Shown: in pieces, positions 1 to 8,629 of the stretch
How positions within the stretch are numbered: the first letter of the stretch is position 1
Layout: the number at the start of each line of letters is the position of its first letter
DNA from: Chloroflexota bacterium
Lineage (GTDB): Bacteria; Chloroflexota; Anaerolineae; UBA4142
Reading direction: 5' to 3'
Length of the DNA stretch: 39,819 bases
Assembly (NCBI GenBank): GCA_016208315.1
Contig: JACQYF010000002.1
Location: 1 to 39,819, forward strand
Translations under genes and position numbers: made by a program
Notes under the pieces: generated by a model
What the model saw: the letters and a program-made list of their open reading frames with translations, nothing else
Database searches by the model: none
What the model was told of the DNA's origin: nothing

Positions 1-6
1 CGCGAC

Positions 7-1950
7 GTGAAACACATGTCCATCGTGGTGACCATTCTGGTTGTGAGCTTGATCGTCGTGGGCTGCGCAAGCGCAACGCCCGCACCCACACCCCCGCCGG
101 TTGAAAAACCAGCCACGCCGACTCTAGCGCCGACCTCTGTACCATCTTCGACTTTGGCGCCAACATCTATTCCGCTTTCGCCCACATCCACGCAACCGCC
201 AATACCTGCATTGATATCCCCATCGCCTACCCAAGCGACGACAGCCGTAATGAAATCTGCATCGCCCACCGTGCGCGCGCTACCCGTGCCGACTGCAACT
301 CGGATGACAACGCCAGATGCGCGAAACGACATGACCTCTGGAGCAGTGAGACGAGACGTGACCTATTGCACCGCCGATGGCGTGGCGCTGATGATGGACC
401 TCTACTTTCCACAGCGGACCGGACAACTTGCGCCTGTCATTGTCTTTGTTCATGGCGGCGGCTGGCGGCAAGGCGACAAGCGTAACCAACCCGAAATCTT
501 GTCCCCCGCCGATCTCACCAGTCGCGGCTACCTGTATGCCTCGCTCAACTATCGGCTCGCCCCCGAGTGGAAATTTCCGGCGTTTATCCAGGATGTGAAA
601 TGCGCCATCCGCCATCTGCGGGCGAACGCGGCATCCTACAATCTCGATCCCAATCGGATCGGCGTGATCGGCGGCAGCGCCGGAGGTCACCTCGTCGCGC
701 TGCTGGGCGTTACCGATGCGAGCGCGGGATTCGACGTGGGGGAATATGGCGACCAGTCCAGCCGCGTCCAGGCCGTGGTGGACATGTTCGGTCCAGCCGA
801 TCTGACCATGACAGAGCTTGGAGAGCCGGAAATTATCCCGCAGGCCTATGGAACTAGCAATCGTAACGATCCGATTCTCGTTCAGGCAAGCCCGGTGACC
901 TATGTCTCGAAAGACGATCCTCCATTCCTGATCCTGCATGGCGACAAGGACCGCGTCGTCCCGCTATCCCAATCCCAAGTGTTGTATGAGCGCCTAAGGA
1001 CAACTGGAGTAAACTCGTCGCTCGTCATCGTCAAGAACGCGGGGCACAACTTTGCGCCGGCCGGCGGCATACCCAGTCCCAGCAATCTGGAACTGGGCAA
1101 ATTGGCAATCGAGTTCTTTGATCGCCAGTTGGGCAAAGCGAGCGGTGGGTTACAGCAAGGGACCGTTCGGGTTGGCAATCTCGACCGCAGCTACAGCTAC
1201 TACGTGCCCGCGAATCTGCCGCGCCATGCGCCCTTGGTTCTCGCGTTTCACGGTTCCGGTACGGACGGTGAGGCGATGCGTGTCGCAATGGGGAACAAAT
1301 TTGCAAGTTTAGCCGATAGGGATGGCTTCGTCGCCGTCTATCCAGATGGGTACAAGAACTCCTGGAACGATTGCCGCAAAACCCTGCCGCTGCCGGCAAA
1401 TGTGGAGAACATTGACGATCCAGGTTTCGTCCGCGCGCTCATCGCACGATTCCAAACTGACTATGGCATCAGCCCGTCGCGGGTCTTTGCAATCGGATTT
1501 TCGAATGGCGCGCAATTCGTGTATCGGCTCGCCCTCGAACTCGCCGACGAGGTCGCCGCGGTTGCGGCAGTCAGCGCCAATCTGCCCACCGACGATATTT
1601 CCGATTGCCGCGCTTTGGGCAAACCGATTCCCCTGCTGATTATGACCGGAACGGCTGATCCGACGAATCCCTACAACGGCGGTTCTGCGGCGCACGGGAC
1701 AACGGTTCGCTCGGCGCAAGCCACGGCCGAGTATTTCGCCAAGTTGAATGGGCAGACCGGTACTCCCAAAACCACGCATCAAGCGATATCGGGTTCGATT
1801 TCAGTGGATCGGACGCTCTGGAACGATGCCGGCCAGCGCGCGGTCGTCCTGTTCACAATCAATGGAGGAGCGCATGGGGTGCCCAAGTCCGGTAGCTTTG
1901 ACGGTCCCACGGAAATCTGGAACTTTTTCAGGTCCCTGATAGCTTACTGA
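7..1950 (+). CDS. Lipoprotein with two alpha/beta-hydrolase (esterase) domains
   Basis: 647 aa, GTG start; an in-frame ATG at 16 is the alternative, but the GTG form keeps Lys/His before the hydrophobic segment. The N-terminus is a lipoprotein signal ending in VVGC (Cys20), then a Pro/Thr/Ser-rich linker to about residue 105. Domain 1 (about 115-375) is BD-FAE/HSL-like: oxyanion motif HGGG near 149, nucleophile motif GGSAGG (Ser about 224), an Asp in GDKDRVV and a His in NAGHNF. Domain 2 (about 385-647) resembles PHB depolymerase/LpqC-type esterases: FHGSG near 415, GFSNG (Ser about 498), Asp in GTADP and His in GGAHG. Both triads look complete. It probably acts outside the membrane on ester bonds of a polymer or acylated sugar; the substrate is unknown. 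The two-catalytic-domain fusion is unusual. Only 6 bases precede the start, so an upstream start cannot be excluded. Confidence 0.85.
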   Translation: MKHMSIVVTILVVSLIVVGCASATPAPTPPPVEKPATPTLAPTSVPSSTLAPTSIPLSPTSTQPPIPALISPSPTQATTAVMKSASPTVRALPVPTATRMTTPDARNDMTSGAVRRDVTYCTADGVALMMDLYFPQRTGQLAPVIVFVHGGGWRQGDKRNQPEILSPADLTSRGYLYASLNYRLAPEWKFPAFIQDVKCAIRHLRANAASYNLDPNRIGVIGGSAGGHLVALLGVTDASAGFDVGEYGDQSSRVQAVVDMFGPADLTMTELGEPEIIPQAYGTSNRNDPILVQASPVTYVSKDDPPFLILHGDKDRVVPLSQSQVLYERLRTTGVNSSLVIVKNAGHNFAPAGGIPSPSNLELGKLAIEFFDRQLGKASGGLQQGTVRVGNLDRSYSYYVPANLPRHAPLVLAFHGSGTDGEAMRVAMGNKFASLADRDGFVAVYPDGYKNSWNDCRKTLPLPANVENIDDPGFVRALIARFQTDYGISPSRVFAIGFSNGAQFVYRLALELADEVAAVAAVSANLPTDDISDCRALGKPIPLLIMTGTADPTNPYNGGSAAHGTTVRSAQATAEYFAKLNGQTGTPKTTHQAISGSISVDRTLWNDAGQRAVVLFTINGGAHGVPKSGSFDGPTEIWNFFRSLIAY

Positions 1951-1965
1951 TAGTCGTCTGCTAAC

Positions 1966-2226
1966 ATGAAAGTAGAAATGATGAAGACTAGAAGCGACAA
2001 ATCGTCCTACTACCTGTCCTATCTTCTGCGCCTTTGGGGTGCCGGCGCCACCTGCCGCGCATCGTTGGAAAGTCCCATGACGGGCGAACGGCGCGGCTTT
2101 GCGAGCATAAAGGACCTGTTCGCGTTTCTGCAAGCGCAGGCGGATAGCATGAAAAGCGCGAGTCCAGAACAGGTGACGACTTTGAACAGAGACGTGAACA
2201 ATGACGACACCCAAGCCATCGAATAA
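1966..2226 (+). CDS. Small conserved-type hypothetical protein (YLLRLW...GERRGFAS)
   Basis: 86 aa. The core reads as a LysxxYYLSYLLRLW segment, then RASLESPMTGERRGFAS and a short FAFLQAQ helix. From memory this pattern recurs in small uncharacterised Chloroflexota proteins, which is the main reason to call it real. No signal peptide or membrane segment is visible. In-frame ATGs at 1978 and 1981 are alternative starts; none has a clear Shine-Dalgarno sequence. It lies 15 nt after the esterase gene and its 3' end overlaps the next small frame by 26 nt, so it could be translated from the same mRNA. Function unknown. Confidence 0.55.
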   Translation: MKVEMMKTRSDKSSYYLSYLLRLWGAGATCRASLESPMTGERRGFASIKDLFAFLQAQADSMKSASPEQVTTLNRDVNNDDTQAIE

Positions 2227-2404
2227 CCGGCGCGCGTGTTTTCTGATCGCCTTGACCTTTGGCGTGTTGATTCTTTTGCCGTGCCTCGGAGCAGTCCTCG
2301 GCATTGGCGTTAGCGCACGCCGGGACGCCGATCTGGCTGCGAGGTGGAAACCACTTGGCGCGCCGTCCGGGCGCGCGGCCGCACGGTGCCATGATTCATT
2401 CTGA
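2201..2404 (+). CDS. Small single-pass membrane protein, possibly a truncated remnant
   Basis: 67 aa with a basic N-terminus, one hydrophobic segment (about residues 13-35) and a short tail RWKPLGAPSGRAA. From memory the 'W..LGAPP.GA' motif begins the extracytoplasmic domain of longer Chloroflexota proteins, so this may be the 5' remnant of a gene whose extracellular part has been lost. It overlaps the previous gene by 26 nt. No good ribosome binding site is visible. It could also be non-coding. Confidence 0.35.
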   Translation: MTTPKPSNNRRACFLIALTFGVLILLPCLGAVLGIGVSARRDADLAARWKPLGAPSGRAAARCHDSF

Positions 2405-2450
2405 CTCGACTTTACTGCACCAAGCAGGTGCGACAGATAACTCGAAAAAA

Positions 2451-2457
2451 AGGAGGT
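2451..2457 (+). promoter_or_regulatory. Strong Shine-Dalgarno site for the TPR lipoprotein
   Basis: AGGAGGT preceded by a run of seven A and placed 4 nt before the ATG at 2462. It fixes the start of the following gene. Confidence 0.8.
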
Positions 2458-2461
2458 CGAA

Positions 2462-4051
2462 ATGTTCAACAGGTCTTTTATCAACCACCGGGGTAAGGCG
2501 CTGATCTTGACGATCTGTCTAGTCATTGCGCTAAGCGGCTGCGCGAGCGGCGCCAAGCTCACCTACAAAGCCAGCGGCACGGCATCACAAGCCGAAGTCG
2601 AGTATCGCGGCGAAAAGGGCGATCTGACGAAAGAGACCGTCACTCTGCCATGGGAAAAGACCATTTCCATCGGCAACGAGTTTGCGTTCCAGGTCAATGT
2701 GACCAGCACTGTGAGCAGCGGCACGGTGAGTTGTGCGGCGTCGTTGAACGACAAGGAGATGGGAAAAGCCGACGGCGTGACGTATGCCCGATGCACGGGC
2801 AACGTCTCTATACAAGGCAGCTCGGCAAAGTGGAACGCGCACGGCGAGTACGACAAGCCCAAAGCCGCCCAGCAAGCTACACCCACGGTCGCAGCCACAC
2901 GAGCGGTGATACCCACGTCCGCACCTACGCGAGCGGTGACACCCACGGTCGCGCCCACGCGAGCGGTGATACCCACGTCCGCAGCAACAGCGACGCCCCT
3001 GACTGCCACGCACACGACGATGGGGATACAGTATGCCAAAGAAGGCAAGCTGGATCAAGCCATCGCCGAGTTCAAAAAGGCAATCGAACTGGATCCCACC
3101 AATCCCAGCTACCACCGCAACTTGGGCAGCGCTTATTACGCTCAGGGCAAATTCAACGATGCCGTCGCCGCTTTCGAGCAGGCGATCAAGTTGAATCCTC
3201 GCTACGGCGAAGCATACGGGGATTTGACCGCCGCTTACGTGGGTCTCGGTAAATTTACGCAGGCGGTCGAAAGCGGGAAAAAAGCCATCGAGTTAGCGCC
3301 CAAGTATCCGAACGCGTATAACAACCTTGGACAGGCGTACTACGGGCAAGGCAAACTTGATGAAGCGCTTGCTCAGTTCCTGAACGGCGCCAAAGTTGAC
3401 GCCACCGATGCCAATCTACACAAAAACCTCGGGATTGTCTATCGCGAACTTGGCAAATACACCCAAGCCATCACGGAGTTGGAGACGTATCAGCGCTTCA
3501 ATCCAAATGCTTCCGACAAGAAGGCGCTGGAAACGGACATAGCCGCGATGAAACAAGTCACAACAATGGCAACACAACAGTATCGCCAGTTGACCGGCGG
3601 TTATACCGTGATCGCGCCGAAGACGTGGTTCAAGGCGGAAAAATCCAGTCAAATGACTTTATCCGACGACGAAAAGGCACTGGGTGTGGCGAACTCGACG
3701 GCGCTCAAAACATCCCCCGTGGTGGTATTCGGCAGCCAGTCCAAAGCCGCCGCCGCCAAGTCGCTCGGCGTGAAAGAGACCGCCGATGCCGCCGAGTTCG
3801 TGGCCGCAGGCGCCAAGGCGGACAAAATGACCTTGTTAGGCGTAACCCAAGTCGCCACGCTGAATGGTTCTCCAGGTGCCGTTGCCGATGTCAGCGGAAC
3901 CATCCAGGACACGCCGTACAAAGGCAGTCTAATGTTCATGCTGGCGGGCCAGCAAGTCATTTACGCTATGGCGATGGCGCCTTCGGCGGAATGGCCGACC
4001 TATGCGCCGTTGTTCCGCATCATGCTAATGAGCTGTTCCGCTTCCAAGTAG
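2462..4051 (+). CDS. TPR-repeat lipoprotein
   Basis: 529 aa. The lipoprotein signal ends at LSGC (Cys about 26), so the protein should be anchored to the outer face of the membrane. Residues about 30-140 form a small domain with two Cys. A linker at about 140-180 repeats 'TRAVxPTxAP' several times. Residues about 183-360 hold at least five tetratricopeptide repeats, recognisable by A..YY.QGK..DAVA..E.A..L.P patterns, normally protein-interaction scaffolds. The C-terminal ~150 residues begin GGYTVIAPKTWF and look like a separate globular domain, vaguely reminiscent of PsbP/LpqN-like lipoprotein domains. No catalytic motif is seen, so a specific function is not assigned. Confidence 0.85.
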   Translation: MFNRSFINHRGKALILTICLVIALSGCASGAKLTYKASGTASQAEVEYRGEKGDLTKETVTLPWEKTISIGNEFAFQVNVTSTVSSGTVSCAASLNDKEMGKADGVTYARCTGNVSIQGSSAKWNAHGEYDKPKAAQQATPTVAATRAVIPTSAPTRAVTPTVAPTRAVIPTSAATATPLTATHTTMGIQYAKEGKLDQAIAEFKKAIELDPTNPSYHRNLGSAYYAQGKFNDAVAAFEQAIKLNPRYGEAYGDLTAAYVGLGKFTQAVESGKKAIELAPKYPNAYNNLGQAYYGQGKLDEALAQFLNGAKVDATDANLHKNLGIVYRELGKYTQAITELETYQRFNPNASDKKALETDIAAMKQVTTMATQQYRQLTGGYTVIAPKTWFKAEKSSQMTLSDDEKALGVANSTALKTSPVVVFGSQSKAAAAKSLGVKETADAAEFVAAGAKADKMTLLGVTQVATLNGSPGAVADVSGTIQDTPYKGSLMFMLAGQQVIYAMAMAPSAEWPTYAPLFRIMLMSCSASK

Positions 4052-4067
4052 CGAGCTTGGATGCCCT

Positions 4068-4095
4068 TTGACGCCCGGCCACAAATCGCTATAAT
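4068..4095 (+). promoter_or_regulatory. Sigma-70-type promoter
   Basis: TTGACG (4068-4073), 16-bp spacer, TATAAT (4090-4095). Transcription would start near 4102, about 205 nt ahead of the acyl-CoA ligase start codon and just upstream of a structured, apparently non-coding segment. Confidence 0.65.
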
Positions 4096-4101
4096 GTGAG
4101 T

Positions 4102-4262
4102 AGCAGCAGTTAGTTGGCTTTGAGCCGCAGTGGTTCTTGTTCTGGCTTCGAAGGGAAGCGAAGAATGCGCTTTGGGGCAGGATCACTCGAATTCAATCTA
4201 AAGGGCGAAAGCATCCGCCGGTAGGCGTGCACTGGGTTGCGCGCTTGCCGGCGATTTTTTTT
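4102..4262 (+). ncRNA. Candidate small RNA or attenuated leader
   Basis: The segment lies between a sigma-70-like promoter and a strong terminator and holds no convincing gene. A rod-like fold is visible: AGTGGTTC (about 4129-4136) can pair with GGATCACT (about 4179-4186) with two wobbles, enclosing a TTCT-GCTTC / GAAGC-AGAA hairpin. It could be a free ~160-nt RNA or a leader that terminates transcription before the downstream ligase gene. The rod shape recalls 6S RNA, but I cannot assign a family. Confidence 0.4.
4216..4262 (+). terminator. Intrinsic terminator or attenuator upstream of the acyl-CoA ligase
   Basis: CGCCGG (4216-4221) pairs with CCGGCG (4248-4253); inside, GCGTGC pairs with GCGCGC (one wobble). 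Eight T (4255-4262) follow directly. It is oriented to stop transcription 44 nt before the GTG at 4307. Confidence 0.7.
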
Positions 4263-4306
4263 ATGGCTCGACGCCAATACCATTTTGCACTCGAAGGAGG
4301 AATCAC

Positions 4307-5995
4307 GTGGACGCGTCTCGTACTAAACCGTGGGTTCATTGCTACGAGCCAGGCGTGCCGGAGACCGTGGAGATTCCAACGCACACGCTCCACCAGTCTT
4401 TGAGCATGGCGGCCGACAAGTACCCAAACAACGCCGCGATCATTTTCTACAATCGCAAGATGACGTACCGGGAACTGGACGCGGCTGCCACCCGCTTTGC
4501 CGGAGCGCTCCAAGGCATGGGAGTGAAGAAAGGCGACCGCGTGATGCTGTTTATGCCCAACGCTCCGCAGTTCGTCATTGCCTTTTATGGCATCCTCCGC
4601 GCTGGGGGCATTGTCGTGCCAACCAATCCGCAGTACGTGCCGCGCGAGTTGGCGTACCAGGCCAGCGACAGCGGCGCGGAGACCATCGTCAGTCTCACGA
4701 TGCATTGGAAGACGGTCAAGGAGGCACGCAGCCAGACGCCGCTCAAACGCGTCATCCTCAGCAACATCAAAGAGTATTTCCCGCCGGTGCTCAGTCTCCT
4801 TTTCACCGTCGCCCGCGAGAAGAAAGAGGGGCATCGCGTGGACGTGCGCGGCGAATCGGGCATTTACGATTTTCAGACCTTGCTCAAAAGCGCGCCAGCG
4901 CCGTCGCCGGTCGAGGTCAAGCAAGACGAAATCGCCGTGCTCGGCTATACCGGCGGGACGACGGGTGTTTCCAAAGGCGCGATGATCAGCCACCGCAACC
5001 TGGTCGCGCAAGCCGTGATTACGCTTTCCTGGTTCGTGACCCGCGAGCCGGGGAAGGACGTGTTTATGGGCGCGCTGCCGCTCTTCCACAGTTTCGGCAT
5101 GACGTGCGTGATGAATACGGGCGTCCACGAAGGCGCGGCGATGGTCCTCGTCCCCAATCCTCGCGATTTGCCGACCGTGCTGGCCGCCGCGCACAAACAT
5201 CGCCCAACTATTTTTAGCGGCGTGCCCACGATGTATGCGGCGATCAACAACTACAAGGACCTCAGCAAATTCGATCTCACCTCGATCAACTCATGCACGA
5301 GTGGCGCAGCGCCGTTGCCCGAACAAGTGCAGACCACCTTCGAGCGCATCACGGGCGGTAAGTTGGTCGAGGGCTATGGATTGACCGAAACGTGCTCGCC
5401 GACGCACGTCAACCCGATGAGCGGGACGCGCAAGATCGGCACCATCGGCGTGCCGGTGCCCAACACGTTGTCCAAGATTGTGGACGCGGAAACGGGCAAG
5501 GATTTGCCCATCGGCGAAATCGGCGAGATCGCGATAAAGAGTCCGCAGATCATGATGGGCTATTGGAAGAAACCGGAAGAGACGGCCAAGGTCATGCTAG
5601 ACGGCGAGTGGTTCTTGACCGGTGATCTGGGAACGATGGACGCGGATGGCTTTTTCACTGTCGTGGATCGCAAGAAGGACATGTTCATCGTCGGCGGCTT
5701 TAACGTCTACCCGCGCGAGGTGGAAGAAATCCTGTACAAACATCCCAAAGTGATGGAAGCCGCGGTCGTCGGCATCCCGGACGTTCAACGGGGCGACAAC
5801 GTCAAAGCATATATCGTGCTCAAGCCCGGGCAAACGGCGACGGCTGACGAAATCCTCGCCTATTGCCGCGAGAACTTGACGCGGTACAAAGTGCCGCGGG
5901 AGGTCGAATTTCGCGACGCGCTGCCCAAGTCGTTGGTCGGCAAGATACTGAGACGGATGCTGCGCGACGAGGAGTTGGCGAAAAAGCGCGCTTGA
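4307..5995 (+). CDS. fadD: Long-chain acyl-CoA ligase (AMP-dependent synthetase)
   Basis: 562 aa, GTG start chosen for the AAGGAGG eleven bases upstream. This is a full-length ANL-superfamily enzyme. It should activate a fatty acid to acyl-AMP and then acyl-CoA in the cytoplasm or at the inner membrane face. The P-loop-like YTGGTTGVSKGA lies near residue 211, the GYGLTETC motif near 355, STGD-equivalent LTGDLG near 438, the hinge DRKKDMFIVGG near 455, and the catalytic Lys in KSLVGKILRR near the C-terminus. The overall pattern fits FadD-type ligases, but chain length is not readable. An attenuator-like hairpin precedes it, so its expression may be controlled in the leader. Confidence 0.92.
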   Translation: MDASRTKPWVHCYEPGVPETVEIPTHTLHQSLSMAADKYPNNAAIIFYNRKMTYRELDAAATRFAGALQGMGVKKGDRVMLFMPNAPQFVIAFYGILRAGGIVVPTNPQYVPRELAYQASDSGAETIVSLTMHWKTVKEARSQTPLKRVILSNIKEYFPPVLSLLFTVAREKKEGHRVDVRGESGIYDFQTLLKSAPAPSPVEVKQDEIAVLGYTGGTTGVSKGAMISHRNLVAQAVITLSWFVTREPGKDVFMGALPLFHSFGMTCVMNTGVHEGAAMVLVPNPRDLPTVLAAAHKHRPTIFSGVPTMYAAINNYKDLSKFDLTSINSCTSGAAPLPEQVQTTFERITGGKLVEGYGLTETCSPTHVNPMSGTRKIGTIGVPVPNTLSKIVDAETGKDLPIGEIGEIAIKSPQIMMGYWKKPEETAKVMLDGEWFLTGDLGTMDADGFFTVVDRKKDMFIVGGFNVYPREVEEILYKHPKVMEAAVVGIPDVQRGDNVKAYIVLKPGQTATADEILAYCRENLTRYKVPREVEFRDALPKSLVGKILRRMLRDEELAKKRA

Positions 5996-6013
5996 ACCTT
6001 GTCTTGAAAGCAT

Positions 6014-6060
6014 TGACGGCGGCTTAGTCGGCTCCTGCGGAGCCGACTAAGCCGCCGTCA
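6014..6060. terminator. 47-bp perfect palindrome between convergent genes
   Basis: Arms of 22 nt (6014-6035 and 6039-6060) are exactly complementary around a 3-nt loop. It sits between the converging ligase and multicopper oxidase genes, so it can act as a bidirectional terminator, although neither side has a long T run. Its core CGGCTCC-n3-GGAGCCG recurs at 12432-12449 and 39070-39086. Confidence 0.65.
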
Positions 6061-6077
6061 AATACTCTTGAGCTTGT

Positions 6078-7868
6078 TTACATCTTCATACCTGGCATGC
6101 CGGTTTCTCCGATTAGCAGATTGCGCATCATCCCCATATCTTCATGCTCGACGATGTGGCAGTGATACATGTATTCGCCTTGATAGTCGGCGAAGCTGAT
6201 GAGGAATTTGACGGTTTCTCCCGGCATGACCAGAACGGTATCTAACCAACCCTCGTCCACAAATCCCTTGCTCACGGTGTCGTACGCAGCGATCCCGGAG
6301 ACCCCGCTGCGCTCGACCACGTGGAAGAACGCGCCGTGAATGTGCATCGGGTGGGCTACCGGGCTGTTGTTGACGAACTGCCACAGCTCGACTTTCTGGA
6401 ACGGAATCTTTTCGTCGTCCGCAACTGCGTCCATTTCAAATGTGCGCCCGTTGATCGTCCAGTCCATCGTACCTTGCATAGCGAGCTGGAAAGTGCGCGG
6501 GTTGGTCGCATTGATTGCCTGCTCGGGCCGGTGGAGAGGCGCGGCAGGAAGTTTGGCGGGCAGCGATCCGGTCTTGGCGGGCGTCCCTTCAATACGCACA
6601 CGCAGAATGGGGAAACTCGTCGCGTCCCCGATCGCTTGCATGGTGCTCATGCCATTCGGCGTATTGATCCCACCCATCGTACCCATTCCACCCATCATGC
6701 CCATGCCGCCCATCATTCCGCCGCGCATACCCATTCCGTTCAGGTTGCCTGTGCTGGGCATCGTTACTGTGCCGGTCATACCATACGTGTTTCCCATGCC
6801 GCCCATCATCCCGCCCATCATGCCCATGCTGCCCATCATCCCGCCCATCATGCCGTTGGAGAACGCGCGACTCTGTAGCAGCAATTGGCTTCCGGCCGAT
6901 TGTCCCGTAAAGTCCACCCAAAGGTCCATGCGTTGCGCCGGTCCCAGCATCAGATAATTTCTCTGGACCGGCGTCGGCAAGAACATCCCATCGGTTGCGA
7001 GGATAGTGAAGGGCATATCGTTCTGCCATGCCAGTTTGTAGATGCGAGCATTGGATCCATTGAGCAAACGCAAACGGCAAGGTCCGGGCGGAACAGTCAA
7101 CGTATAATCCGGCTGTCCATTCACGAGGATGCGATTGCCCATAAACCCGTACATCATGGGCATCATCCCGCCGCCCATCATGCCACCCATCATTCCCATT
7201 CCGCCACCCATCATTCCCATCTCGCCCGCTGAGTAAACGAGTTGATTGTTGACATCGAAAGTGCGGTCCTGGATCACGAGCGGAATATCCTGCGCGCCGT
7301 CGGGCAGCGCCAACGCTGGCTCTTCGTCGTCGGTCACCAGCACCAATCCGGCCAAACCGTGGTATAACTGGTAGCCGACGCGCATGTGGGGATGCGGGTG
7401 GAAAAAATAGGTCCCCGCGCGATTGAGGACGTCAAACTCGTAAGTGAACTTGCCTCCGGGGCGAACGACATAGGGCGCGTGCGGATGTCCCGTCATATCC
7501 GATGGTATGAGCAGTCCGTGAAAGTGGACGGTAGTATCCTCGGCCAGCTCGTTGGTAAAATTGACCTTGAGCCGCTGCCCGCGCGCGACCTTGATGATGG
7601 GACCGAGATAGTTGTTGGGCAGACTTGCCAATCGGGAAGGATCGCCGGAAACGACGCGTCCCTGGTAGCTCAACACATTCGTCGGAGCGCCCGGCAAAAT
7701 GGCGGCCTTCGCCGGCGCGGCCTTCAAGTCAATCTCCAAGAGCGGCGCGGTCGTTGACGGTGGAGCGGCGAACGCGGAGGCGCGCGGCAATTGCATTGCA
7801 AGTAGCGCCGCCGCGCCGAGTCCCGAGTAACGAAGAAATTCACGACGAGTAATCAAGTTCGTAGACAT
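6078..7868 (-). CDS. TAT-exported multicopper oxidase with Met-rich inserts
   Basis: 596 aa from the ATG at 7868, supported by AGGAGG just upstream; the frame continues further upstream but runs over the ABC ATPase gene. The N-terminus has a twin-arginine signal (RREFLRYSG) and an AFA cleavage region, so it is exported folded. Copper-site motifs are intact: HFHG near 113, HPHPHM near 156, HPMHIHG near 507 and HCHIVEHEDMGMM near 567. Two long Gly/Met tracts (about residues 218-237 and 340-403) resemble, and exceed, the Met-rich loops of CueO-like cuprous oxidases. Likely role: oxidising Cu(I) or organic/metal substrates outside the membrane. It is the last gene of the metal operon, 26 bp after the ATPase. 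Confidence 0.92.
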   Translation of the reverse strand: MSTNLITRREFLRYSGLGAAALLAMQLPRASAFAAPPSTTAPLLEIDLKAAPAKAAILPGAPTNVLSYQGRVVSGDPSRLASLPNNYLGPIIKVARGQRLKVNFTNELAEDTTVHFHGLLIPSDMTGHPHAPYVVRPGGKFTYEFDVLNRAGTYFFHPHPHMRVGYQLYHGLAGLVLVTDDEEPALALPDGAQDIPLVIQDRTFDVNNQLVYSAGEMGMMGGGMGMMGGMMGGGMMPMMYGFMGNRILVNGQPDYTLTVPPGPCRLRLLNGSNARIYKLAWQNDMPFTILATDGMFLPTPVQRNYLMLGPAQRMDLWVDFTGQSAGSQLLLQSRAFSNGMMGGMMGSMGMMGGMMGGMGNTYGMTGTVTMPSTGNLNGMGMRGGMMGGMGMMGGMGTMGGINTPNGMSTMQAIGDATSFPILRVRIEGTPAKTGSLPAKLPAAPLHRPEQAINATNPRTFQLAMQGTMDWTINGRTFEMDAVADDEKIPFQKVELWQFVNNSPVAHPMHIHGAFFHVVERSGVSGIAAYDTVSKGFVDEGWLDTVLVMPGETVKFLISFADYQGEYMYHCHIVEHEDMGMMRNLLIGETGMPGMKM

Positions 7869-7881
7869 GGCAAACCTCCTG

Positions 7882-7921
7882 GATAGATGGGTGGTTACGT
7901 AGTTGGGTAGCTGGGTGACTG
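7882..7921. repeat. Degenerate octamer array
   Basis: Five 8-bp units on the plus strand: GATAGATG, GGTGGTTA, CGTAGTTG, GGTAGCTG, GGTGACTG. The array lies between the multicopper oxidase and ATPase genes and encodes the last few residues of the ATPase. Confidence 0.5.
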
Positions 7922-8623
7922 TGGACGGGTCGTCTCCGATGGCGAGTTGACTGTTGGCTCTAGTCGCCCTGCCGACATGCGGATAGATCGTGTGCCATAC
8001 GGAATGAGTTGCGAAGTATGTGTGACCAGAAGAATCGTTATTCCCGTCGAAGCATGGATACTTTTGAACAATTCCATGATCTCGCGCTCGGTCTCTTCGT
8101 CCAGGTTGCTGGTTGGCTCGTCGGCCAAAAGTATTTCCGGCTCGTTGATGAGCGCGCGGGCGATGACCACGCGCTGTTGCTGTCCGCCCGAGAGTTGGCG
8201 CGGCAAAGCATCGAATTTGTCCTTGAGACCTATCTGTTCCAACAGTTCTTGGGCGCGGCGCCGCCCCTGCAATTTGCCTTTTGGCGCGCAAAAGAAGGTC
8301 GGCAAAGTAACGTTCTCAAGGGTTGTCAGAGACGGCAAGAGACTGGGAAACTGGAACGCGAACCCAATCTTCTGACTCCGTGACGACGAGCGCTCCTTTT
8401 CTCCCATGCTCCATAGATCCACACCGTCTAACTGGACGCGACCAGTCGTCGGCTTGGTCAAGCCCGCCGCCAGATGCAGCAGCGTCGTCTTGCCCGAACC
8501 GGACCGTCCGGTAATCACCAAAAATTCTCCGCGCCCGACATCCAAGCTGATATCGCGCACGGCTTGCACAACACGGTCTTGGCCCATCACATAGGTCTTG
8601 TTGATCGCTTCTAGTGATAACAT
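7895..8623 (-). CDS. ABC transporter ATP-binding protein (MacB/LolD type)
   Basis: 242 aa. Walker A GRSGSGKTT near residue 38, Q-loop FQFPSLLPSLTTLENV, signature LSGGQQQRV near 143, Walker B ILLADEPTSNLDEET and the switch His in LLVTHT are all present. The family powers FtsX-fold permeases that move lipoproteins, peptides or act mechanically. It follows the permease gene by 6 nt, so the two should form one transporter. The C-terminal tail (about 15 residues) is low-complexity and partly encoded by an octamer repeat, so it is probably unimportant for catalysis. Confidence 0.93.
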   Translation of the reverse strand: MLSLEAINKTYVMGQDRVVQAVRDISLDVGRGEFLVITGRSGSGKTTLLHLAAGLTKPTTGRVQLDGVDLWSMGEKERSSSRSQKIGFAFQFPSLLPSLTTLENVTLPTFFCAPKGKLQGRRRAQELLEQIGLKDKFDALPRQLSGGQQQRVVIARALINEPEILLADEPTSNLDEETEREIMELFKSIHASTGITILLVTHTSQLIPYGTRSIRMSAGRLEPTVNSPSETTRPQSPSYPTT

Positions 8624-8629
8624 ACCCTA

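Noticed and set aside
4137..4403. 88-codon plus-strand frame crossing the ligase start
   Set aside because: It spans the intrinsic terminator and overlaps the ligase in another frame; no ribosome binding site or recognisable protein.
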